Positions 10,943-22,719 of a stretch of 64,000 nucleotides of DNA are shown here, in pieces. Numbering within the stretch: position 1 is the first letter of the stretch; every line of letters begins with the position of its first letter. The position numbers and the translations under genes were made by a program. The notes beneath the pieces were generated by a model. It worked only from the letters and a program-made list of their open reading frames with translations, was not told the DNA's origin and did no database searches. Source of the stretch: Schizophyllum amplum (taxonomy: Eukaryota > Basidiomycota > Agaricomycetes > Agaricales > Schizophyllaceae); contig VDMD01000040.1 in NCBI GenBank assembly GCA_007026445.1, positions 1 to 64,000 of the forward strand, in the 5' to 3' direction.

Positions 10943-11937
10943 TTGTTGGAGGGCGCCGGGGCGCTCAGCGGGCAATGTGGGGAGAGGGGAGGGAGGGCGG
11001 AGGGCGGGAGCTCATGGCTGCTCAGCAGCGGTTGGACGCGCCGCGCGTAGCCTATGTCGCGCGGGGCGTGGTTGATCAGTGGTGGAGGAGCGAGCGCGGG
11101 CGCCGATCGCTCGCACGACCGCCGCGACGCGCTCACCGAGCAAGTTATCGACATCTGTAACGTATATAAGTCAGTAATGAAAGTAGCGCAGGGCGTAGTC
11201 ACGCACCTGCGGCGCGTCCGTGCGCAGTCCCCTCCTGCATTGCCATCCGCGTCGTTGCGCTCGTCATGCATCGCACAGCCGGTGATATCTGATTTTCACG
11301 TTGATTAAGGTACGCGGGGGTCGAAGTGAGGGATGGGGAGGGGGAGGGGGCAGCCGCGGGGTCGGGATGGTGGTGGTCAGAGGTCGAGAGGTGGCGATCG
11401 CGCACCGGCGGCGAGCCGGGCCGGGCTGCCGACCCTCGCCGCCGACGCGTTGGGCGACGTCCTCGTCAGTCCGGAGGACTTCCGAGTCCAATTGAAGACC
11501 TTTAGTGTGATGGGGGATGTTGGACTTATAGATCCATGAAGCGAAAAATGGATTGAACATGAACTCATACAGATATGAAGTGAAAATGTGTGTGGGCTCA
11601 TGTGTAGATTTCTCTAGTTCACAAGGGAGAGGTCAAGGGTTTCTGGGCCACCATCTGAGGCCTCAGATACAGTCAGTAGTGGAGCATATCTAGATAGCTC
11701 TTATGAAGTATATACAGACCTGTTTTATGTCTTTATTCTTTCAGACGAGACAAATGAAGCTAAATTACAAGTGAGGAGAGTGTCCTTTGAGTATCTTAGT
11801 GACATTCTGGTATATTCCCAGCCCATTAGCCTGACATAAACCACATGTACTAGTAGACATGATATACCGATGTAGATCTACGCAGTCTGAGGGCGATCGG
11901 GGCCCTCGATGCCCGGGAATTGCGTTATGGCTCGCCA

Positions 11938-11964
11938 CGAACGCGCTCGAAATGAGCGCGTTCG
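11938..11964. other. Core hairpin with adjoining TGACGTGAC, FB-2
   Basis: The arms CGAACGCGCTC and GAGCGCGTTCG are perfectly complementary around a 5-base loop and are followed by TGACGTGAC. The same 27 bp hairpin stands in all six foldback cores (also 14681-14707, about 17255-17281, 26283-26309, 38284-38310, 46851-46877). TGACGT is the half-site type bound by bZIP factors. Confidence 0.7.
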
Positions 11965-12144
11965 TGACGTGACATAACGCGATCGTCTCCCTTGCCACCG
12001 TCATCCGCGACGCACGCCGCGCTCAATAGCGCTTCGATGGACGCCATTCCTTCGGCGATGGGGCGCGGGGACTCAGGGGAGTCCCTTTCAGGTGCGTCGT
12101 TATTGACAGCATCGTTTAAAAAAGCTAAAAACAACGTAGAGCGA

Positions 12145-12183
12145 GTAGCTGCAGAGCGCCACAAGCGCTCTGCAGCTACTCTT
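12145..12183. other. Core-proximal hairpin of the opposite arm, FB-2
   Basis: The arms AGTAGCTGCAGAGCGC and GCGCTCTGCAGCTACT are fully complementary. Each of the other foldbacks has a hairpin at the equivalent place with partly different paired bases: FB-1 14883-14925, FB-3 17043-17078, FB-4 26072-26105, FB-5 38490-38525, FB-6 46637-46675. Confidence 0.65.
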
Positions 12184-13632
12184 GCATTCAAACATCGTTC
12201 ATAGGAGATGTACGACTACCCGGGCGTATTACAAGACCCCCCCACCCACGAGCGCAATCGCAAGCGCGCCCGCGCGCACACCGTCGCCCACCCCATACCC
12301 GTCATGAAGGCGAGCTAATGCTCGCCTTCTGACGCATATCTCGCCATCCGCCTTGTCCTTCGAGGACTGAGGCGGGTAGGGAAAGGTATGGGCCGGCTTG
12401 CAGCGTCGGCGGGTCCCTCTGCAAGCGAGGGCGGGCGTGGCGATCACGTACTTGACAGTACCCGCGCCACCCACCATGCCGCGCCCACTACCCCTCCGCG
12501 CGCCCCAAGTCAATCAGCGGCATGACGAGGGCGGCGTACGCATAGGCTCCGGCGCTTTCTGCCGCTGCCCGCCGCCATCGCCGTGCACGCGCCCCCGCCG
12601 CGCCCCCGCCACGCTACACCCCACACCCCGCTTGCCGCGCCCCTCCCCATCTCACGCGACGAGCTTCCTCCTGAGCTCGTACGCCATCAATCACACGCCA
12701 CTCCACAACAACTTCGCCTTCGCCCGCGCTCCCGCGCGCCGTCCGCCGTTGCCCCGATCGCCGCCACGCAGCGCCCCGCCGCGCCCTCCCGCGCGCCCCG
12801 CGCAACGAGCTCCTTGCGAGCTCGTTTCCTGTCTAGAACAACCCCTCTCCCCATATCCCCCTTCGCAACAACGTGTACGCGTGCTCGCCCAGCCAGCGAG
12901 CGCGCTACGCGCTCGCGGAAATTTTTCGTCCGCGCTTTTAAGCGTTTTTCTTTCTATATACACACCCTGCCACCCCTTTAGTACTTATATCATGTATGTA
13001 CCACTCAAAATATCAATGATTTTCTGTATTACGAGCGCCCGGGAGCGACGGCGGCGGCGGCGGCGCATGCGCGCGGCGCTCTCGAGCCCGCCGATCACCC
13101 GCCCTTCCCAATTTGGATGCGCCATCAATCCCGCCCGACGCGCGCAAAGGTGCTCGGAGCGCGCGGCGGGTGACGCGCGTGCTCCTGCCCAAATGGGATG
13201 CACGTGGGTGCTCGCCCGGCAGCCCTCCGCGAGCCGGATCCCAATCCGGAAAGCCCAGAACACCCACGTTTGCTGGCAGACCGGAGTTTGCCGGGCCCGA
13301 TGACCTTACCGTATGTGTTGCAATAAGCCCCCCGATAGTGGCCGGGATGTATTACAATATGGGGACGGCATAAGGTGAATACCCAGCGCCCTTGCGCCCG
13401 CCCCTGCGCCCGCGCAACGCAAGACACGTTTACAGCGCGCCTGTCGCTTGCGGGCTACGCAGCGAAGCTAGCTCGTGTGCGGGAGGCGGCACGAGAAGCA
13501 GCGCAGGAGGGAGGAGGGAGGTAGAAGGATGTGGATGTGTCGTGGGTATTGCTAGAGCCCGCGGATGGCTGACGCGGGTTGTGTGCGCGTGTTCGAGTGC
13601 CGGTAAAGCGCCTCTCGCAGCATGCTAGCCGA

Positions 13633-13682
13633 GGGGAAAGCCGCGAATTCCCGGTGCAATGGGTACTCGAGCGGCTTTCCCC
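13633..13682 (+). ncRNA. Conserved stem-loop motif, FB-1 copy
   Basis: A perfect 12 bp stem (GGGGAAAGCCGC with GCGGCTTTCCCC) encloses GAATTCCCGGTGCAATGGG and then TACTC. The motif lies about 260 bp outside the core boundary at 13944. Confidence 0.6.
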
Positions 13683-15937
13683 CGACGCGCGTCTGTGCGT
13701 GCGAGGATAGTGGAGGGGAGGGGGTGGTGTCGATCTTGGTACTTTGCTTGTTCTGACGTGGGTGAGAACACACCCAAAGCGCGTCGTGCGTTTGGGACGC
13801 GCCGACTGCGCAGGCAAGGCGGGGCGTCGGCGGGCGTTCACGCTGACACTTGCGCGCGCGTCCTTGTTCCTAGCCGTGAAGCGTACGTTGATTGTGTACT
13901 GAAGATTTGTCAGCGAGAACAGCACGCGCGCTGGGCCGTCCACACGCACCTGCAGCGCGGGAGCAGGCGCGCAGCCCGCCTCCCGCACTCCTCCTCCAAT
14001 GCGCGTATTTTCGCCCGATGCAGCGCTAAACATCGCGTTTAAGCATATTTCGGCCTTCTAGTACGTCGCGTGAAGAAGCGAGGACGGGCGGGGGCGGCTG
14101 GGCGGTTGTGGTGGTCGTGGTTGAGGATGGGAAGGGCTTGATCGCGCGGGTTCGGTGTCCCCGTCCGGTATCCGAGGTTCGCCGCCAACGCGCTCGACGA
14201 CCACGGCGACGTCTCGGACGCATTCCGGCGCGGATTTGAAGCCAGGAGCCAATAGAATACATATGATAGTCTAGATTTACGAAGAGAAAACAGGAATAGG
14301 ACCCAAAATGATGATATTATACACTGAAAGTTCTGCTGCAGCTTTCACCAGATTTCACTCTTTCATAAGGTGTAGACCTGGCCATTCTGAGCTCTCTTTT
14401 GCTAGCTCAGCTACAGTCAAAGTTGGGGCATAGTCTAATGGCATTACTGTACCCTCTCCAGGTAAATTCAGAGCCTCAAATCTCTCAGATGAAATAGATT
14501 AAGCTGAACAGTCAATGAGGGAAGAGATCTTTGAGTGATATGCTGCTATTCCAGTATGTTGCTGACCTCAAGGCTTAACAGTGACAGAATATCATGATTT
14601 ATTACATAGAATAGCGTAGATCTACAAAGAATCGCGCTCATCTGAGGCCTGGGTGCGCGGGAATCGCGCTGCGTCTCATCTCGAACGCGCTCGAAATGAG
14701 CGCGTTCGTGACGTGACGTAACGCGCTTCGCTCTCATCTCGCCACCATTTGCGACGCGCCCGCCGCTTCAACAGCGGCTCGATGGGCAGCGGGCCTTCAG
14801 TATAGGGGCGGGGGGACTCTGGGGAGTCCCCTCCAGGTGCGTCCTTATTTCAGCAGTCCGATGTATGCTAATAACGAACCAGGAAAGCAGCTGCCGAGCG
14901 CCTCTCGCGCTCTGCAGCTGCTCACGCCGACGTGCGTCGCTCCCGCGCAACAGCGGCCCCTTTCGGCAGGTCTCAAAAGACCTTTTCAGCGCGTACGCCC
15001 AGTCGCGCCCCCCATCGCCCGCGAACCCTCCCCTCACCCGTCTTGTAGGCTGGCACTCGCCCACCTCTTGACGCCTCCCTGCCGGCCGCGCTACATTCTA
15101 GCGATATCGGGGCGGGTAGCGAATGGCTACGCGATGCCAGGCAATGATGCCGGGGCCCTCTGCAAGCGACGGCATGCAACGCGATCGGGTGCCCAACAGC
15201 ACCCGCGCCGCACGTCACCACCACCCTCCACCCTCCCCATGCCTCGCCGGTCGGCGTACGCTCCGCTGCGCGACAAGCTGTCAGTCTCGGAGGCCGAGAA
15301 CGCCGCTCGCCAGCCCCGCGTCATTGCGACCTGCCCGAGTGCCCGCCGCGTCCTCCCGCGCCGTGCCCGCCTCCTGCGCGGCCCGTCCTCCATGCCGCGC
15401 TCCCCAACGATGGGATTGTATTCAAAGACCCCCACCCACCCCCCATCCCCTTACACGTACATATACACTGACCTGGCCCCCGCCACTCAACAAGCGCGCG
15501 ACGCGCCGGCAAAATTTTACGCCGTGTTTCACGTACTTCTCTCGTGTGTATTCTCGCATTTATATATTCACAAATACATCTTTTATTGCATATACAAACT
15601 ATGAGTGACGAAGGGAGGGGCAGCGGCAGTGGCAGCGCGAGCGCGCGCGATGCCCCCGAGCACGCCGATTGACCGCCGCGCCCAAACGGGAAAGCGGTCG
15701 AGGCCGCGTGCAGCGTGCGGCGAGCGCGGGAGCGAGCCGGGTGTGCCAGGCGAGCGGCTCGCGAGCCCCTGCCTAAACGGGCGGTGCGCTCGGGATGCCC
15801 CCCGAGCCCGGAGCCAGTGCCGGTGGGCCGCCGGGGGGCTGTGGCTGTGTGGGTAAGTGATCCGAGGACTTTTCAACTACGTGATGGACAACTGTCCGGG
15901 GTCTTTGCAAATACCTTACCGCCTCAGCTGTGCCCGG

Positions 15938-16041
15938 ACCGCGCCAATGTTCGCGCCATGGACGTCGAGGAGCTGTACTCGGACGAGCACGCTGACGAGC
16001 TGGCTGCGTATCGCGCCGCTCTGTCTGACCTGGTGGAGCAG
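15938..16041 (+). CDS. gag: gag, segment 2 of 3
   Basis: These 104 bp between FB-1 and FB-3 carry gag codons on from the zinc knuckle: RANVRAMDVEELYSDEHADE and on to DLVEQ. MDVEEL-like and acidic sequences after the knuckle are usual in fungal Ty3/gypsy gag. The segment ends on a codon boundary at 16041, where FB-3 inserted. Confidence 0.9.
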
Positions 16042-19000
16042 CAGCTGATGTCGTACCTCTATAGTAATACATACTGGCCACTATCAGGCATCGTGTTGCA
16101 ACACATACGATAGCCTTGTCGGGGCCGGCAAACCCCGAAAAGGGCTTGCGGCGGTGTCCCGGGCATTCGGGCACATGCCGGGCGGTGGCCCACGTGCTCG
16201 CCTAATTGAGCGGCGAGCTCGCGTCGCGTGCACAGCCCGCTCGCGCGCTCGCCGGGCGCAATTGATGCGCCTTCCCATTCAGGAACGCGGTTGATCGGCG
16301 CCCGCGCGGGTGAGCGCGCGCGCCGCCGCTGCTGGCAGGGACCCTCTCGTCGCTCCCGGGTCGCGCAAAACATGTATATTAGGATAAATACTACATATAC
16401 TGAGTGAAAACGTGTAAGAGGGGATGATTAATGCAAGCGGCGAGAAGCGCAGCGAAAATTTTCGCCGGCCCTCGCCGCCGCGCGCGTCCAGCGTGCGCTG
16501 CCGTTCTGGGGTATAGAGGACATGGGGGGGCATGTGGTTGGTAGGGGGATACAATATAATGCCCCCGTTGAGCCCAAGGGCGACGCCTGTCGATCAGGAA
16601 TCGCACCATGCGGCGGGCGGGGGCGGTGTAGGTGCAACCAATCCGTAGCAACGGCGTTGAATGTCGTGTCGTGCATGGGGCGTCGTGGGGTGCGCACATG
16701 GTGCATGGGGCGTAGTCGAAGGCGGGGGCGTGGCGGAAGGCGGGGAGGGGAGGGGCACGGCGCGCGCGTGCCCCGGCTGGGTGGCCGATCGCACTGAGCG
16801 CCGCCGCTTGCTGCGCGCGCTGGCACCCCTACCGCGTAGCGCGCGTAGAGGCACGCCCATCACGCCGGTTCGGAGGTGCGGGCGAGGGGCGGGAGGACGG
16901 CACAGGCGGCCTGCGCATTCCTGCTTCGGAATGAGCTGGGCGAGCACCTATGGATGGTGTGGGGAGCTGGGGTGGGGCCCCACGGTGGGGGTGCCTGTGA
17001 ATGACACGCCGCGGCGCTTGAAGCCGCGCGGGTACATGTAAATGGTTGCAGCGCGCTTGCACACGCTGCAGCCGTTCTAGGCATCATGTTAGTGATACTT
17101 GTTGTACAGATAATCTAGAACACACACCTGTAGGGGACTCCCCAGAGTCCCCGCGCCCCATCCTTGAAGAGTCTGCGCCCATCGGGCCGCTGTTGAGCGG
17201 CCGGCGCGTCGCGAGTGGCGGCGAGAAGGGAGATGTACGCGTTACGTCACGTCACGAACGCGCTCATTTCGAGCGCGTTCGCGGCGAGACGCACCGCGAT
17301 TTCTGCGGATCGTACTTCTGGATCGGCCTGATTTCGTATATACATACCTTGCTAGATGTAATATACACAAATATGAGATGATTAGGAGGCTAACACAGTC
17401 AGAACACACTGCAATAGCTTTGAGCAGCTCAATGCTATCCCTCAAGAAACAGTGATCAGTCCTATCTGATTTTTCTAGGCTTTATATAGGGCTCCAAACA
17501 CCTGTAGGTAGTACAGTAGGGCTACCTACACATGCTCCAAGCCTCACTGTAACGAGGTCATTGAACAGTGGCTCAGACTGGCCTCCCTCAACCCTTATGC
17601 TCGACTGGAATCTGAGCATGTTCACTCCAGAGTTCAAAGGTTATATCGAGCTGGTTTTGAACTTAAACTCGACGAAATTTTCAGATTCCAGGACTATCAG
17701 CAGTACCCTAGATGCCCCCGCCATTGAAAAGGCTCCCGCCCGCTTCCGAAAACCCGCCGCCGTCGATGCGCGCGACGGCGGCGGGGGTCGGAATTCCGGT
17801 CCGAATCGCCGCGCGTCCGCAATTAGCGGCTCTCAACCTTCAACCACACCACTCCGACCGCACAGCTGCCCCATCCCCACTCCCACTCCCTTCATCGACT
17901 AGGCGGACCCCCAAAACGACATGCATTGAAAGATTTAACAGGCGATCGGAGCTCAACAAGCCCAACCGAGACGGGGGAGGGAAGTGCGGGCGGACGCGCC
18001 GCAGGTGCGTAGCTGCGCCCTGCACCGGTTTTTCTACTGACTCATACATTACAGCTTATGACGGCGGGCAGCGCGAGCGCACCACGCCCTCGCCACGCCC
18101 GCGACGGCGCCCCGATCGCGCCCCGCGGGTCGCCACCATTCTGTGACAAGACGCGTAGCGCCTAGCATGCACCCCGCGCACCGGGCGCTCTTTCGCGAGG
18201 CGTCCCGTCCCCCTACACCCCCTTTACCCCCCATGCACGCCTAGCGCGCCCTCGACCAAGAGCTAAACCGCTCGAGGACTCACCGCACTGGGACTTCGCG
18301 GTGCGGCTCTTGGTCAGGGCTCAGGGCCTCTCACTTGGCTGTGAGGGGGCGGGCGACGCTCGCACTACGTGTGCGCGTCGTGCGCGTTTCTGGGAGCAAA
18401 GCCGAACGGCATGGAAGGGTACAGACGCCGCCACGCGCGCCGCATCCTCGCCACCCGCCACCCGCCACCCGCGCTCCCCTGCGCCTGTGGCGCCTCCCCC
18501 GTTCCCTCTGCAAGTTGCAGAAGTAGGACAACGATGTCCGTCTATGCGGACGCGCGCCTCGGCACCCCCCCCCCCCCCCCCCGCAGCCCATGCCGTTCCA
18601 TTACGCCCACGCCGCGCGCGCCTGCCGCGCCACACCCTCTTTGCCCGCCAAGCCCCTCCTCCGGCTCGTCACCCATTTAGCATGACCTCCCACCACTCCC
18701 TATCCCCTCCCCCACCCGCGCGTCTGCTGGCTCGTCCCCCGCTTGCTAGGCGGACGCGCAGCGCGCCAGCGAAATTTTTCGCTGCGCGTTTACGCGCTTT
18801 TCCGCGTTATTTCAGCCACCCCCACCTTTATTTACATGTATAGCATAGATATCATATAATATATGTGTTTTCTGATACCTAAGAGCGACGGGGGGGCCGC
18901 CGCCAGCAACGGCGCCGCGCGCGCGCGCCCTGCGCGGATTCCGATCGCCCGACCTTCCCGTTTGGGCAGCGCCATCAGTCGCGCCCGGCGAGCGCGCGGG

Positions 19001-19198
19001 CGAACCGCGCACGCGACGCGAGCCCGATGCCCGATTAGGCGAGCACGCGGGCCACAGCCCTGCACGTGCCCGAAGGACCGGGGCCTTGCCACAAGCCTAA
19101 GACGGAGTTTGCCGGCCCCGACGACCTTATCATATGTGTTGCAACACGACGTCTGATAGTAGCCGGTATGTATTACAATAGGGGGACAGCATAAGGTG
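16042..19198. mobile_element. Foldback element FB-3, inserted in gag
   Basis: The length is 3,157 bp, with 7 bp duplications GGAGCAG (16035-16041 and 19199-19205). The ends are CAGCTGATGTCG on the left and, inverted, CACCTTATGCTG on the right, with terminal inverted repeats of about 350 bp resembling those of FB-2. The palindrome GCGAAAATTTTCGC lies at about 16453 and an equivalent at 18770. The core is bounded by ACACACCTG (17120) and CAGGTGCGT (18002), with the core hairpin at about 17255-17281. The structured stem-loop is at 18253-18317. Removing the element joins VEQ to [11 protein letters not shown] in the gag frame. Nothing in it resembles a transposase. Confidence 0.9.
18253..18317 (-). 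ncRNA. Conserved stem-loop motif, FB-3 copy
   Basis: The long stem CGACCAAGAGC...CCGC / GCGG...GCTCTTGGTC encloses, on the minus strand, GAAGTCCCAGTGCGGTGAG and then TCCTC. The motif lies about 245 bp outside the core boundary. Confidence 0.55.
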
Positions 19199-19205
19199 GG
19201 AGCAG

Positions 19206-19253
19206 GAGATCCGTGCCGCCACGATGGAGGATTTCGGCAACGGTCGCGAGTGA
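19206..19253 (+). CDS. gag: gag, segment 3 of 3 (C-terminus)
   Basis: Fifteen codons and a TGA stop (19251-19253) encode [15 protein letters not shown], completing a 400-residue gag after removal of FB-1 and FB-3. The stop lies inside the 5' part of the pol frame, which is offset by -1, so pol is probably reached by programmed frameshifting near this end. Confidence 0.9.
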   Translation, partial: EIRAATMEDFGNGRE

Positions 19254-19255
19254 GC

Positions 19256-22200
19256 GGTACGCCCTCCCGACCGTTCAGTAACTACTTCGCGCCTCTCATG
19301 TACGTAAATGACGATGATGTTATGCATGCCCCCTCCCCTGCACATCGTCCGAGCGCCGAAGTAGTTTCCGAAGCCGTACCCCCATCGTCGCCGCCGCCGA
19401 CCGCGCCAACCGCCTTGCCGAAGACGCCTTTCGTCAAGCTCTCTCGCCTAGAGCGTCGTCTTCCCAAGCGCCTGGTTGTCAACGCTGTTGAGCCCTCCTC
19501 CACCTCGCTCCGCATCAGCGTAGAGCTTCAGTCGGTTGTCGACCAGCGCAAGGTCTCCACCTCTGCGCTCATCGACTCCGGCGCCACCAGTATTGGCTAT
19601 GCCGACACGGACTTTGTCGCCCAGAACGGCATCCCCACCACCCGTCTCCAACGTCCTATCCCGGTCTTCAACGTTGATGGCACGCCCAACGAAGCCGGAT
19701 GTATAGACGCGGTGGTTGATGTCGTTCTCGGTTACAACGGTCATTCGGAGCGGGTTGTGCTTGCTGTCACCAAGCTAGGAAAGCAGTCGCTTATCCTTGG
19801 TCATGGCTGGTTGAAGCACCACAACCCCGAGATTGACTGGCAGTCCGGCAGGCTCAAGCTCTCTCGCTGCCCTTCGCAATGTGGGACGTGCAAGAATGAG
19901 GCTAGGAGTGAAATCCAGACCCTCCGTTCTCGGCACCAGCGAGAGGCTCGCGAACGCCGGTCTTGCCAAGAAGGCCCGAACCCGCGAGTCGTAGAGCTTG
20001 AGGAGGAAGTTGAGGACGAAGACCCCTCTTCGGAGGAGATCTTTGGCTGCGACTCGCCCGATGATTTTCCTGACAACAACGAGGTTGAGGATGGCGACCG
20101 TGTTTACATGACGCACATCTGGCCTCAAGAGGAATTCGTCCGCGCCACGTCCACAACTTCCCAACGCCTCGCAGAAGCGGCAGCCAAGAACGCGCCTCGC
20201 AGCGTCAAGGACTCTCTTCCCGAGCACTTCTACGACTTCATGGATGTGTTCTCGAAGGAGTCCTTTGACGTCCTTCCCGAGCGGAAGCCGTGGGATCACG
20301 CGATTGAACTCGTCCCAGACGCCAAGCCAGTTAACTGCAAGGTCTATCCAGTCTCACCGACCGAGCAGAAGCCACTGGACGAGTTCATCGAGGAGAACCT
20401 GCGCACCGGTCGCATCCGCCCGTCCAAATCGCCGATGGCGTTGCCCGTCTTCTTTGTCAAGAAGAAGGACGGCAGCTTGAGGTTGGTTCAGGACTACAGC
20501 GCGCTCAACAACATGACGGTGAAAAACCGTTATCCTCTGCCGTTGATCAACGACCTGGTCAACCGGCTGAAGGACGCGCGGTACTTCACGAAGTTAGACA
20601 TGCGTTGGGGTTTCAACAACGTGCGCATTCGTGAGGGTGATGAATGGAAGGCGGCTTTCCGCACGAACCGCGGCCTGTTCGAACCGATGGTCATGTTCTT
20701 CGGCCTGACGAACAGCCCGGCGACGTTCCAGACGATGATGAACGACATTCTTCATGACCTCATCATGGAGGGTGTTGTCTCCGTCTACCTCGACGACATC
20801 CTCATCTACACCAAGACCGTCGAGGAGCACCGACGTGTCACGAGGATTGTCTTGGAGCGTCTCCGGGAGTACCGCCTCTACCTTCGTGCGGACAAGTGCG
20901 AGTTTGAGAAGACGCGGATCGAGTACCTTGGGGTGATTATCTCTCACAACCAAGTCGAGATGGACCCGGTGAAGGTCGCCGGCGTTGCCGAGTGGCCGGA
21001 ACCGAAGGACAAGAAGGAGGTGTCGTCCTTTTTAGGATTCACCAATTTCTATCGTCGGTTCATCGAGGGGTTCTCACACCTGGCTCGCCCGTTGTTCGAT
21101 CTCACGCGCAAGGATGTCCCTTTCAGGTGGACGCCCGAGGCTCAGGAAGCGTTCGACGCCCTGAAGCATCGTGTCACGTCGTCCCCTGTCCTCGTCCTCC
21201 CCGACGATCTTCGTCCTTTCCGGGTTGAGGCTGACAGCTCAGACTACGCCACGGGAGCGGTGTTGTCTCAGCTGTCTGACGAGGATTCCAAGTGGCATCC
21301 GGTGGCATTCTATTCCAAGTCTCTGTCCTCTATGGAACGGAACTACGAGGTCTACGACAAGGAGTTGCTGGCAATCATCCGCTCTCTCGAGGAATGGCGC
21401 CATTTCCTCGAGGGCGCCCAGCATCCTGTCGAGATCTGGTCCGACCACAAGAACTTGGAATACTTCCGTGTCGCGCACAAGCTCAACCGCCGTCAGGCGC
21501 GTTGGTCGCTCTACCTGTCGAGGTTCGACTACACCCTGCACCACCGTCCGGGCAAGTCCATGGGCAAGCCGGACGCGCTCTCCCGTCGTGCGGATCACGA
21601 CGACGGGACCGGCGATAACGACAACGTCATCCTGCTGAAGCCAGTGACCTTCGTGGTGGCGGCTCTCAGCGGTTTGGCAGTCGCCAGTGGTGAAGTCGAC
21701 ATCGTTGAGGACATCAAATCCTCCCTCGCCAAGGATGAGCTTGACGAGCCTGCGATGCGCGCGGCACAGGAGCTGCGGAAGTCAAGCACCCGTTCGGTAC
21801 GCAGCGCTGAGTGGGACCAGCGCGACGGGCTGCTGTACTTCAGAGGGAAGGTCTATGTTCCCCCAACACATGACCTTCGCCGCCGTATTGTCGAGCAACA
21901 CCATGATGGTCAAGTCACAGGCCACAAGGGACGGTTCAAGACCTTGGAACTTGTTGCTCGCAACTACTGGTGGCCGCAGATGTCTCGGTACATTGGGCAC
22001 TACACGAAGACCTGTGACCTCTGCAACCGCACCAAGACCCGCCGTCGTCAGCCGGTCGGAGAGCTGAAGCCGACAGAGACCCCTACCGAGCGCTGGCAAG
22101 GCATCTCTGTCGACTTCATTGCGGAGCTCCCCGATGCGCATGGGTACGACGCCATCATGGTTGTTGTCTGTCGGCTGGGGAAGCGTGCTCACTTCATCCC

Positions 22201-22564
22201 ATGCCACACAACCATTGATGCTGCAGGCGCTGCCCGCCTCTTCCTCAGAGAGGTGTGGAAGCATCACGGTCTTCCCGAGGACGTCATATCAGACCGCGGA
22301 CCACAGTTCGTCGCCGAGTTCACGCGCGAACTGTACCGCCTCCTTGGTATCAAGATCAGCGCCTCCACGTCGTACCACCCACAGACGGATGGTCAGACCG
22401 AGCGGGTCAACCAGGAGCTGGAGGGCTACCTCCGCCTGTTCATCAGCGAGCGGCAGGACGACTGGGACCAGCTCATCCCCATGGCCGAGTTCGCCTACAA
22501 CAATGCGGTACACTCCTCCACCCAGACCACACCGTTCCTCCTCGACACCGGACGACACCCACGC
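19256..22564 (+). CDS. pol: pol, 5' part: protease, reverse transcriptase, RNase H, integrase core
   Basis: The pol frame is open from 19196 (inside the gag end) to 22564; codon numbers below count from 19196. It holds an aspartic protease (IDSGATS, Asp about 127), a reverse transcriptase with VYLDDILIY (active-site pair about 533-534), RNase H ([36 protein letters not shown]), and integrase with an HHCC zinc domain (GHKGR..., CDLCNRTKT) and a DD35E core (Asp 973, Asp 1033, Glu 1069 with [14 protein letters not shown]). All catalytic residues are present. The frame is interrupted after GRHPR by KDZ-1 and continues at 60279 with MGFEPRRPRSN. There is no ATG at the frame overlap; the first in-frame ATG is at 19298, so a gag-pol fusion by -1 frameshift is more likely than independent initiation. 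No classical slippery heptamer is obvious. Confidence 0.93.
22558..22564. other. Target site duplication of KDZ-1, left (CCCACGC)
   Basis: CCCACGC recurs at 60272-60278. Deleting KDZ-1 with one copy restores the integrase sequence GRHPRMGFEP. Confidence 0.9.
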
Positions 22565-22719
22565 GAGCCGTAGTAGTATATACCAGCCTAATGTACATGG
22601 CTCTAGCCACTGAAGGTGGATGCATTGGGCTTGACAGCAGCCACCAGTGGCTAGTTCCACTGCCTCTCCCACATACCATATCCGACCAGATCGTGCTGGT
22701 TCACTGGCCTTGGGCTGGC

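Larger units (their letters stand above)
9861..13377. mobile_element. Foldback element FB-2, nested in FB-1
   Basis: This 3,517 bp element lies between 7 bp duplications AATACCC (9854-9860 and 13378-13384). The ends are CAGCTGATGTCG on the left and, inverted, CACCTTATGCCG on the right; the terminal inverted repeats reach about 380 bp (to about 10250 and from 12990). The A/T-rich subterminal block is at 10308 and, inverted, at 12912. The core is bounded by ACGCACCTG (11201) and CAGGTGCGT (12089). The structured stem-loop is at 10893-10942 and the core hairpin at 11938-11964. Open frames in the arms, such as 12398-13303, run through inverted-repeat DNA and have no recognisable domain. It is younger than FB-1, which is younger than the Ty3 copy. 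Confidence 0.9.
9268..15930. mobile_element. Foldback element FB-1, inserted in gag, host of FB-2
   Basis: The span is 6,663 bp, or about 3,139 bp without FB-2. Terminal inverted repeats of about 340 bp (9268-9610 against 15590-15930) begin CACCTGTGGCC and CAGCTGAGGCG. An A/T-rich block GAAAAATTTTCGC lies about 415 bp inside the left end. Inward are GC-rich arms with several short hairpins, then the core bounded by ACGCACCTG (13944-13952) and CAGGTGCGT (14834-14842). The core holds a moderately AT-rich stretch (14260-14640) with the motif CTACAGTCAAAGTTGGGGCA and a perfect hairpin (14681-14707). The core and termini belong to the same subtype as FB-6 and lie in opposite orientation to it. No protein I recognise is encoded. 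Its left arm is interrupted by FB-2. Confidence 0.9.

Noticed and set aside
12398..13303. 301-codon open frame in the right arm of FB-2
   Set aside because: It runs through GC-rich inverted-repeat DNA into the terminal repeat, is dominated by Arg/Pro/Ala, and has no recognisable domain; other foldbacks do not keep the frame.
22565..22573. Pol stop at 22571-22573 as the natural end of the integrase
   Set aside because: The stop is in the KDZ-1 end; the integrase resumes in frame at 60279 with its C-terminal and chromodomain segments.
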